From: Liolophura sinensis
Lineage: Eukaryota > Mollusca > Polyplacophora > Chitonida > Chitonidae
NCBI RefSeq assembly: GCF_032854445.1
Contig: NC_088302.1
Location: 22,705,788-22,769,787, forward strand
Reading direction: 5' to 3'
Length of the DNA: 64,000 bases
How positions within the stretch are numbered: the first letter of the stretch is position 1; every line of letters starts with the position of its first letter. Under the pieces are notes generated by a model, which made no database searches, was not told where the DNA came from, and saw nothing but the letters and a program-made list of their open reading frames with translations. Of the stretch, positions 49,401 through 61,400 are shown piece after piece. The translations under genes and the position numbers were made by a program.

Positions 49401-52400
49401 CTCATGGCATTAATGTCAGCATTTGTGCAGCGTCATGCTCTTGGCATTAATGTCAGAGTTATGCAAAACTAGCAGCTTCACGGGTGTCACCTTCTTTGTA
49501 GCCGTTAGATTTTTTTTTTTTTTTTTTTGATTGGTGGTTTACGTGGTACTCAAGAATATTTCACTTATATGACGGCGGCCAGCATTATGGTGGGCGGAAA
49601 CCGAGCAGAGCCCAGGGGAAACCCACGACCATCCGCAGGTTGCTGAAAGACCTTCCCACATACGGACAGGGAGGAAGCCAGCATGAGCTGGACTTGAACT
49701 CACGGTGACCACATTGGTGAGAGACTCCTGGGTCATTACGCTGTGCTAGCGCACTAACCAACTGAGCCACGGAGGCCCCCTATAGCTGTTAGACTGTGAC
49801 AGAATAATGTATCTAGGCTGTCAGTGATAAGGGTTAGTATCAGATTAATTTGGCTGAATGGGCGCCATGTGCATTAAATACTTAGTGTCACAATAATATG
49901 TCAGTGATCAAGTCAGGGTGATATTCTGAAGTTTGATGTACTAGGAATAATTTGCCAATGTGAACATAATGCAACTGGGGAGGTGTACTGATTGTCCACT
50001 GTTTGATTATGTAGAAGATATTATGCAAATAGGGGGCAATAATACATGAAATGATGGTCACTGATTGATTTATCCCTAATCAGCTAATTAAATCTAATCT
50101 AGTCAGCTAGATACATACAACACATGTAAGGTATCCTTGCATTGGCGTAGTATAATGTTAAAATGAATTCAGCCCAAAAATGGACAATCAGTATTTTAAC
50201 ATCTGGAAAACTTTTAAATATCTTCAAAAACAATGCAGACAAAAAATTGTTAACCAAGAGCCCTGGCTATGGTCGATTGAGTGATATATCTCCTTTCTGT
50301 GTCAAAATCACTACACACATAAACAGAAGCAAGTGTTGAAATGTAGGCAACTGCAGCCATTCACAATTTTAGGCTGATTTACCTAGGACAATGACTTGAC
50401 ATGTGTTTACTCCAATGTAAAATACAACACATGCGGACGGACGGTTAGAAATATGGGCCAGCAATTACACCGTCATTTGCCATCAAATTTAACATTTCCT
50501 TTTCTCACACTCCAGGGGAAATGAGGATGGGGAAGGGAAGGGTTTATTGGGCTTGCTCTTCCCTGCACCCCCACCCTCTTCCCTAAGTCTGCCCCTCAAG
50601 GTCTGTCCATATGGGCTGCTAGAGCAGAAGGAGAAATAAACACTGGAAACAATTTTACACTTCAGTAAATGGCCACATCCTTTGAACAGTATTGTACTGT
50701 CGACAGCACATGTATCAGTGTGGAGGCTATTTAATATCATGGATGGTGAGTAGCTTGGCGGTTATGGAGTGGTTTGGGGGTGGGTGGGGGGGGGGATGGG
50801 GGTGGGGTGGAAGGAAACAGGGAGCAGCAATAAGATGACATTCACTATGTACTTATTTAAAGGGGTTGGAATGAGTCTTGATGACATTTCTCATCGCAGA
50901 GTTTTTTTCCACATGACGTCCCGCCCAGCATTAGACATAAAAGCGCCTCCTTTCTGTCCTTGCCGCACGACGCCAAAAGAATAAGCGGTCATCCATTCTC
51001 CCAAGAAACACGTTAACTTGTGAATTGCCTTCCCTGAGAGGACAGTTGAACATGAAATTAAATTTCCACTCTGTTAACTTTTCATCTGTGTGTCCCATCA
51101 GAACAAACTGCGGGACTGTGGAAGCGTCTTGTTCCTAAGGCCCTCAGAGGGATGGTGGACAAGTAGAGAGTGGGATCAAGAGAGAGAAGTATGGAGGGAG
51201 GGAGGAAGAGAACGAAAGATGGACAGGCAAAAGTTAATATAACTAGTGGGTTGCGAGTAATGGCAGAAAATGAATGTAGTGCCTACTGCATCAGGAGTTT
51301 TTACAAGATACACTGTTAGCAGAGTAAGCACATCTTCTGCAGTCTGCGAACGGAGAGGCTAAATGTTACAGAGCCGTATAACGCCATCTCGTCAAAGCCC
51401 CCTAAAGGCCATTATGTGGGGTAGAGTTGTGGGCACAGAGTGTCCTGTCTAATTCAAGTCTTCATCCTCCCATCACTGTCCCCTTGGCCAATGCATAATG
51501 GAATTTATCAAACATCTCAAGGAATCAGCAGTGTAATAACACTGCCTCTTGCCCCTCAACAAACACATTATCTACAGCCTTTCTTATCATAACGCAATTT
51601 GCAAAATCATAATTTTATTTCACTTGTTGCCCAGGGCTTTAAACGGAAAGAAAAAAAATTAAAAGGGCAAAGGAAAAGACCATTTAAAATGGCCGACAAG
51701 TTTTCACGCAAAAATCCTATCAGAAATTTCCATTTTCAGTTCATCTGTATTTGAAATATCATTTTAATACACTTCAAAGCTTGACATGCAGCTTATAAAG
51801 CAAGACCATAACATGGTTACTATTGGTTTTGCTTTGTAAAATGAAACGGTGCAGAACAACGCAAATGAAATTTTTTATTTTGCTCTGTTTGCATCCATTA
51901 GAGTCAGTGCGTCAAAAGTATTGCATGTCGAAAATTCATTAAGTTAATGAGGCTGAATCAAACCGCAAATTGTGATGTATCTTTTATTTAGTTTTCAACT
52001 GATTAATTGTGGTGTAATATATTGACATGGAGTTCAATCACGTCGGACAATTCATTATTTATACAACATCTACAGATCAATGCAATATCCCCAGCTATAA
52101 TTGCATCTACCACAAGTCATTTCATTGGGTAAAGCGGTCTCTGAACTGGGTTTTGACTCGCACTGCCTCGGTTCAAAATGAGTGTTGTTAACTTGTTAAG
52201 ACCCTAAGACGGAGCACCCTACTCCAGCAAGACCCATTTTCTCTTCCCATATTTCAATTTGAGTTCATTTGCAAAATCAGAGTAATCAGCTTAGAGAGGA
52301 TAAAACAAACTGGTCTATTTTATGCCCAAGGTGGTAAAGAGCGATACAGAACTGAGAGACAAATCCAGTTTAACTGGCGGAGTTCTATGGCAGCAAGACA

Positions 52401-55400
52401 GCTCCAGTTTAATGGAGAAGGAATTGAAGAGGAAGGGAATGAGACTGGACAATCCCTCTTAATTCTGCTAAATCAATTTACCTAAACTCCCGAGTGCTCT
52501 CTCCAAGATTAAATTTTTACCAATTGCCATACCCATCTTATCTGTCTGCTGAAAAACAGACTACAAATTGTGTTAAGGTGTTTCTTTCCAAACTCCATTT
52601 AGACGACAGGCCAGCGCGACAAAGGAACGAAACATCGCCCCCCATCAGAGAAACTGTTTCCACAAAGCTCAGGCCATTAGCTGTTTAGTTTGTGGGGGTT
52701 AATAAAAGAGCAGGCCCCTAACTGAAGAGTTACGACACACTCCCTCTAACAGCCTTGAAAGCTATCCGGCATAAAAGAATTTCTCTGCCACTTTCATGTT
52801 ATCCTGGACAAAAAAGACAGCAGGTCAACCGAACTTGTAAAACTCTTTCTAGACAGAGACACAAATTATTGATAAAGATGGCTTTTAAACCTCCACGGCC
52901 TAGATGATATTACGATGAATGATTGAAGGGAGAGGACCAGAAAATGTATCAATTCGACAGTAGTATTTCTCCACATGCAAGCCCGCGCTCCGTGACTGCT
53001 ACCTATGCCAATTCACATGGGCAATAGAAAACAAGCATTAGCTCTTTCCCTTGAATTCAAAATTAACTCAAATAAAAGATGAGATGGCCTAGTGCTCCCT
53101 TGGGTATTAAATTATTACATGAGAAATTGATTAGAGTTATCTTTATCAGTTGTTCTGCTGATTTCAGGCCTATGTTTCTCAGCCTGACGGGGTTGTAATT
53201 CCATCTGCGTCTGTCCCAGCAGCCGTCTGCTGACCGAGCCTAAGTAAAGGATCTCAACGGCTCCACAACAACAAATCAGGCCTGAGTAACAGCCGTCCCT
53301 GGCTAATCACTATATCTCTGTTCAATCAATATGATGATATGCAGCTCACAAAAACAAACAATTAAAGCTTGTCTATACAGATGTACCATGCTACATGTAG
53401 CTACTTCTCTTTAAAGTCATCTGTTTTAAAATTATTAGCTAATTATGAATAAAATTTCACAAAAATCCTACTGAAATTTAATTTTCCACTGTTAATTTTT
53501 AAAGAAACATAGAATATTTGTTTTTCATGATTTCCGTAAGAACATGAGTGTATTTATTAGGAATTATTAGGAAGGTCTCTATGCTATGAAAACAGATATA
53601 TATGTTTAATTTAATAAACATATTTATATAAAGCTTTTAAAATGATAAAACACATGTGGCCTTACAGCAACAATATCTGGTTGTAATTTAAACTGCTGTT
53701 TAATCAATATTACAATGTGCTACCTAAACTTCAAACATGGTTAAGCTGACATATTACAGAAAAATTACAGGCTTGCACAGCCTATAATGAGCATACAATT
53801 ATCTTTCCTACCGCGCTGAAGCAACATTGAACCAAATTTGATGTTTTCCCCTTCTTGTTATACAGGTCGCACTTCTTAGAGGTTTTACTTACATAAATAA
53901 ATTTTCTAAAGCAGATAAATTAATCACTGAAAATCTAGATTTTTATTTAGCACACGTACATGGTCATATTCAATTTACTATGTTTCCCCCAGGCCATACT
54001 ATGTTTCCCCCAAACACAATACCAGCTGCCACTGTACATGTTGCATAAGTGAAATATACTTGAGTACAGCATATAACTCCAAATAAATAAATAAATAAAT
54101 AAATACATACAATTACAAATTCTAATTTCATCTGCACACTTTTCTGCCAGTTTAGCTTTACAATTATGCTAACGACAATCATGATATCGAGCAGAAATGC
54201 ATGCATGGCATAATTGTGAGATACTTGCATATCATCAAAATTCAGGATGATACTGTTTATAAACAGTATAAACAACAAAAGTTCCTCACCTTCATCTTTG
54301 TCATCATCAGAGTCATGATCATCATCACTGTCATCCTCATCAACTCGCCTTCGTCCTGACTTCTGCTTGGTTGACAAATCCAGGTGGCCATTGATGTTCA
54401 AGTTAAGGGGTTTGTCTGCAAATGTGAAGTCACTGTCTAATTAGTAAATCCATTTTAATCCAGAAATAAAACACATTTTCCTCATAATCAATAGACTTGA
54501 CTATGCAGAGGTACTTTGGAACAGGTTAGAACATTTTCAGCTGAAATTGCTCATAGCAAGAAATACCGTGGGGTAACAAGGAGAGTCAAAATTTTTTGTA
54601 TTTTCCATAACTGCTCAGTAGAGTTTTAGTGCAAGGGCTCAGAACTCTTAAAATATATTTTTCAAAGAAATTTACTTGTGTTCATTCCATTTAATTATTC
54701 ATATGAAAGAAAAATTATGACATCTGGAATTGACATGCCAAACCACTGCAAACAATATCCCATATATTAAAATCTATCAGAATAATGAATAACGAGATGT
54801 AAAAAGTGTCTTTGACAGATACTAAAATGGGATGTGATTAAATTTGCTAAAACAAACAAATAAAAAAAAACCTCAGGCAGATTATGTAGTCTCATAAGAG
54901 AATCGTCTTGAGTTTCAACAAAGATAATTGTATTGTATAAAAGATGAAACCATCTAAGGTAAATGTAAACCAAGAGTCTCTGACAATACATGGGCAACCA
55001 AATTGGAGATTAGAGAGAGTGAGTTATGGATACCTTCACTGAAATGATTAAAACGGAACAAACTTCTGTCTTTTGTCCAACGGCCACAGAATTAATCTGC
55101 AAGCCAGACGACTTGTAAAGAGGGAGCTTTGATTGAAACACAAATCGCAGTCGTATTGATTGGTTTGCAGTAAAGAAAGACCACAAACACAATAGCAATG
55201 GCTGAAAGTGGCGACCAGAGACCCGACAACGCCTAATTAGCAGAGCGGGTTTTACCTGTCTGTCAGGTATGTAAGACAGACAGACACAGAGAAAAAGGCA
55301 AAAACTGCTTCACTAATTGCAGGAAGTCTTTAACTTTTACCACACATTTCAAAGAATTCCGTCCCAACCTCATTGCTTTTTGTTCCGCATGTGAGGATGC

Positions 55401-58400
55401 TCGCTATTATTAGATTAAAGCCATAGCTCATAAAAAGATTGGTTTGTTCAATCAGTCCAAGGTCCACAGATGCCCAGATCAAAGCCTAACCATCTATTTG
55501 ATATAAACACAAGGACACCCATTCACAGGTCATTTCCTATGGACTGACTGGCTGTTCTGCGAATCGAGATGAAATGTAGTCAGCTCAGAAAAATAAAGGA
55601 AACTGTCTGTCTCAGATACTCTTTGCAGACAATCACATTTATTAAAAAGTCTTGTAATCTTCAGTCAAAGGCAGAGGCAAGGATTGTAGCTATGCGCGTC
55701 AAGGAAACTACAACATTGTCGTGGAGCTTGTATTGACGGAGAGCCAGTGACGAGCTAAATTAGAAAGCTAAATTCCAGTAATTAGCATCCATGAGAGACT
55801 CTCCCAGGAAGTGTAGCAATGATAATATGGAAATATCGAACTGGACGGCACAGAAACCATTAGAGTTCCATTCCGCCCCTAATGCAAATAATGAGCAGGA
55901 TTAACTGGCCAAAGAAAATGGCCTGCAATATTGTACCTGCGATTTTGTGTTCTTCTCATTGTTTAATACACTTTGGTGCAAACCATACTCTTAAGAGAGT
56001 TGGGCATTTCAGTAAATGTTTATCTTGAAAACTCCGAGACATTAGCGCAGAATCTCAAGAGAAAAAAAACTGTTGCACGTACATGGTCACAATCATTGTC
56101 AAGAGTAATTTTTTTTTTTCTGGCTACTTTTAGTCATTTAAAGAAAAGCGAATAAATCAACGTTCATTCGAACTTGGAGTGTAAAAGCAAAACTTAACCA
56201 CAAATCATGTTGCTCATGACTTAAGATTCAACATGTTACTTTAACCAGCAGGAAAAAAAAATGAACATGATGAACGATCTGGTTTTAACAATTACCAATA
56301 CCTTTTATCAATAACAAAAGGATCTGACAGAGATTTTTAATCAAATCCTGAAGACGATTCCAATTGATCTTATACAACTGATATTTATACAACAGAAAAT
56401 TTCTTTTGAGGAAGAAAGTATAGTCAGATTCGTATTTTTATTTGACTGTTGTTTCACACAAATCACTTAAGAAATAGTCCCAAGCAGCAATGTCCATTAG
56501 TTTGCTAACGTCTGTGTAATACTTTTCTGCTACTTGACAAAAAACGTCACCTGAATGATAATCCATTCCCTGAACACATTCCTTTTCTACGTCCAACAAA
56601 GCGGCTTTTGCTAATCCCCGAACTTGATCAATCTTGTCCTCTCTTGACCTGGAAAGTAAAGAAAGTTTCAATGATAATTTTTTGATCATTTAATCATTGT
56701 TATTTAATGCTTTAAATAATCAGCATTCTTTGAGATACCAGCAAAATGCACACAAAAGTAACGACAGATGTGGTTAATTTAGCTCAGGTCTCTCGTCTCC
56801 AAATGCTGTACTTCACCTAAAGTTTGGGCCGGTCATAACTCACTTTCAGCAGCACATTCAGACGTTAAAATGATATTTTTAATGTCAACACATAAGTTTT
56901 CCTCATAAGAAATTAATCAAATTTAACAAAAAAACATTTTTTAGATGTCCTGTAAGGTGCATGAATCGATCCGAATCAAGCAAAATGTGTCTCTTGCAAA
57001 ATGTCAAACTTCAGGTGAAATACAGTAATTTTTCATGAGAGATTAAATTAAAAAAATGAATCAAAAAAAAAAAAAAATTTGAGATACTGAAATCTCCTCA
57101 CCCAAGCACATCTCACTTTCGTCCAAGATAATTTAACAAGTTCATCTCATGCTTTATCTGTATACTGCAGTTACATTTAACACAGATATTGAGCTTGAAT
57201 ACAAAAGACAAGATGATTGGCTGACTGTGGAGAAAAAAGACTTTAGAGGTTAAAAAGTTTAACCTTGGTCACACGAGTGCACTCCGAATTGATCTCAGAC
57301 AAAGTCTGCATATCTCAGACAATCCTGAAACAACAGTGATTCAGTATTCATCTTATTACATATGAATATAAAAATTCTCCACTTGCAACGCAATGCAGAG
57401 GTTCAAATCAACATTCTGTTCAAAATTCTTTTTAGGTCAACTAGGATTTAACAACTCTCAAGAAAGTCAACAAATTGATGTTTATATTTTAACATATATT
57501 ACACTGTCAGGTTCAAGGGCTGTGGTCACTGTCAAGGAGAACCCATTATACCACTTAGCCAGATAGGGTCCTATAGAGCTGACGCAGATGAACCATGTAT
57601 GTATGTATGTATGTATGTATGTATGTATGTATGTATGTATGTATGCTTGGGGTTTAACGCTATGCTTAACAATGTTTCAGTCATATGACGAGTCATTAGG
57701 TGTGTGCACATATATTGTGTCTTACTGTGGCAGAGCTAGTCCATGCCACCAAAGTGCTGCTGCCACTGAAGGACAATGACGAAGACACCAGACATGACAC
57801 CCCACCCAGTCACATTATACTGACACTGGGTCAACCAGTCATGTCTCCTTGCTCTCAATGTAGAGCCAAAAGCAAGGCCAAAAGAAGTACTATTTTTAAA
57901 GTCTTTGGTATGACCTGAACCGGGTTTTACCCCGAGGTGTCCCGACTTCAAGGAAGTCACTCTAACCATTAGACCATCCACGCAGATCAGACGAACCATG
58001 CAGTACAGCACAACTGAAGTAACATCATAAGTTGGTTTTCAACTTTTTTCACTAGGTCTTTGACATTGACAATTTCCTGCGGTATACAGTTTTCGACTGA
58101 CTCTCAATGATAAAATTGTTAAGATTTCTTTTTATATAGGGAAAAAAATATTATCACATATATAATAATTGCAAAAACAAGTGTTTCATGGTTATAAAGA
58201 CTTTGAAAGCACTTAGTGCTGAACTGAAGTTTAAATTCACAGTGTCAACAACTAAACTTGATCATATATTTACCTGGTACATGCATGCATTGATTAAGTT
58301 TGCACAGCTCCCTATTCCACGTAAACACCTTTAGTAACTGTATACACACAAATAGGCCAACACAAAATCATTTGTGAACATTTTAACAGCCCGGAACACC

Positions 58401-61400
58401 ACAAAGAGCATATGCTCACAAAAGCAGTACATTGCTGATGTAGCTATATTTTATTCCATTTAATACATATCTCCATAAGGCTAGGCTACTAAAAAAAACT
58501 TTCAGCACATCTTTCTGAACGCGAAATTTTTCCGTCTTTTTTTTTTCCCCCGAAAGTTAATTACTCTCATATTTGCTATAATACACAATTACATGACCAT
58601 TCAATTTAAAAAATGAAGTCTAGTGATCGTGAATTCCACCCGTAACATACTGGGGACAAATCAAATATACTCCAAACACAGACACAACTTTCTGTGTGAA
58701 TGTGCGTATGCATTGGGGACTCGAGGAAGATTGGTTTTTAACTAATTGATCTCCCTCATAAAAAAACATATCATTATTATAATTATTATTATAACCGACT
58801 ATTGTCCTGCATGTGTATGTATGCGTTTCTATCTAAGATAAAAATGATCCACGACCATGCGCCGGTTGCTGGCAGACCTTCCCACGCACGGCCGGAGAGG
58901 AAGCCGTGAGCTGGAGTTGAACCAACAGCAACCGCAGTGGTGAGATCTAAGATAAGGGTCAGAAATTGGATGATGTGACATAATTACTGCATTTATAACC
59001 TAAAGTTTATCATTATTTAGGTGACAAAATTTTGCTTGATTCTGATTTATTCATCCCCCTTATTCTTTAAAACTTAAGATGTTTTCTATGAAGTACTACT
59101 GATCTATTATCAGAAAAAAAAATTCAGTGTTGGCATCTTAAGTGTCATCATTCTGAAGAAAAAGAAAGCTAAAATATGAAGACCGCTAAAAAAACTATGC
59201 GTAAAAATACTTTCAATTATTTTTTAGCCCATACTGATGGTATTTAGGATCTCTGAGGTCACATAACCTTTTTTCCTGATGTTCATCAGGAGGAGAGAAT
59301 TTCTGAGAACATTATTTCACTAATCTTTTGCGTATCTGTAAAAAGAATTATTGCAACATTCAGTGTCGTGATTAAAGTTGAAAAGACTTCCTGTGACATA
59401 CAGCGACATCTTAGAAATTAAAGGTTTAAAGGGCTATAACTCTCTTCTCGAAAATCTAAAAAAATGAGTGAATGTATATTTACGCATAGTTTTAAGTTCA
59501 TATTTAAGCTTTCTTTTACTTTAAGGTCTTCACTTGCTTCTGTAATTGCATTTTTACACACCAAAATTTATGTAAGGTACTGTAAATCTGCAGTTACAGG
59601 TATACCGGGTAAGGGATGGGGCATAATTCAGGTGAGACATTGCACGGCAATTTCCACCTTCATTTAACACATCACAATTACATGAAAATACATGTGATTG
59701 AATGCACAAAAAGAGGATATTTGTGACATCAAAACTGATGCAGCCGGAGTGGTATATTTTAACTACAGCCCAGCGTTAAAACACTCAATTCAACTGATGG
59801 ACAGATACATCAAATTAAGAGTCGGACTTGAGTGACAGGTGTCTTCTGTAATCACCTGTACATCTTAGGCTTGCTCAGTCGGACATTAGTAATCTGCCGA
59901 TGTGTCAACGATGACAACTCACTTAACTTCTGTCAGCACATCAGACCAATCAGATGTGAGATAATTCCTGCGAGATCAGATAGCATCTGACTTTCAAACA
60001 AAAACACATCATACAGACACAGCCCTAAAATGGATTTAACTGTGCCTTGTCAATTACACGCCATCAGAAGATGACAATCTTGGCCTGAATCTAAGTACTG
60101 TATCAAGTACTGTTAAAGACATATCAACAGGCAGCTTGCTGGAACTCCACAAAAAAAAGTTCCCGAAATTAAAATGATATCTCTACTTGCACGGGTTTTA
60201 TAACAAGAAAAGTTTGACGTCTACATATCCAGATGTTGCCATGGAAAGTCAGACGAAAGAGAATATTATTTTCTAATCCTGTTAACTACAGCATATTTCC
60301 ATTAGCTCGTATTCCGCTTCATCTGTTTCATTGGGGATAAAAACTGTCAACTCCATTAGGAGAGGACTTGCCAGGAAAAATAAGGTACCTGAGAGTTTGT
60401 GCGCGAGAGACTAACAACTGAATTGAGCAGAAACGTACGGATCCAGGTCTGCACAATTCACTTCACAAAGCTCCAGTCTGACACGCCAATGAAATGTCTA
60501 GCTATTAAATATTTATATGAGTTTCCATGCTTGGTCTATTCAAGTCAGAGAGATGTTCTCGATAAAATACAATTAAGCACATTACCAGGAAAATGTACAG
60601 AAGAGAGCATTGGCTGTGATAATTCAAGGTCTATCGCCTTTACGCTGTCAACCAGACAGCTGCTGAGAATTCGTAACACACACACACACAGAAAAAAAAA
60701 ACACAGATCGCACCTCCTAACGAAACATGCAGGTAACTGTGAACGAGTTTTGATTGAAGTTTGACATTTCTGTAACCGTTTTTTAAAAAAAACTGCTCCT
60801 ATGAGGTGTCAGAGGTGAATTGCACATCCCATGATCATGGATCTGTGCAGAAGGTTTCGCTAATTCATTTATACAGGCTTGATCATTCCGACCACATGAA
60901 CATATGCAGTTACTGTACATTGGTGTGAACAAAAGTACATTTATGTGTATTTGGTGTTGATAAAACAAAAAAATATCTGAAAGTCTAGAAACAGTAGTAA
61001 TAAACTGAGTACCAAAGTTAACCAAACTTTGCGATAGCTTGCTCAAAAACTATTTAAAAAAAAACAGTTGTAGGAAAGGGTATACCAATTTTCTGGACAG
61101 ATGTGGGAAGCCCCCAGTGCATTTGTATTTGCATCTAAAAATTCCCTTTTCCCAAAAATACATTTTACCTCATTACAACGCCATAGGTCTTACACTTTTT
61201 TCGTAATTTCAACTCACCTGGGTGAAATGAGGTCTGACTCCGAACTGGACCTGTCCTTGATGACGGAGCCATCAGGGCGTAAGCCCAAGTGGGCTGCAGC
61301 GGCCATGCCCATGGATGTAGGTGGGGACATCATGGGGTGGCCAAACGGCATGAAGGGAATGGCCGACAATGCATACGGACTGTGTGGGAAGCCATTCAAC

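Larger units (their letters stand above)
45680..54289 (-). other. dac intron, 8.6 kb
   Basis: Between donor GTGAGG (54289) and acceptor gcttttttcag (45680). Repeat-free islands lie at about 46230-47450 and 51000-53330. Minisatellites and SINEs occupy 47735-49790. Bases 49800-50700 and 53340-53960 are AT-rich without visible features. Confidence 0.55.
54416..61217 (-). other. dac intronic region, 6.8 kb, likely holding one unrecognised exon
   Basis: The upstream exon ends in phase 2 and the downstream exon starts in phase 1, so this interval should hold at least one exon (see the candidate at 56438-56648). Repeat-free islands lie at 55200-55990 and 59750-60780. Bases 57030-57590 and 58010-58840 are AT-rich without visible features. 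Confidence 0.6.

Noticed and set aside
53970-54401. 143-aa minus-strand ORF, the longest here, taken as one protein
   Set aside because: Only 54290-54401 is coding (dac exon). After the donor GTGAGG the frame continues by chance into intron and a SINE-A relic.
60399-60764. 121-aa plus-strand ORF
   Set aside because: No recognisable domain, no splice signals that would link it to other exons, and low-complexity histidine/lysine tail from a CA and poly-A run. It lies in a repeat-free intron block that is more likely regulatory.
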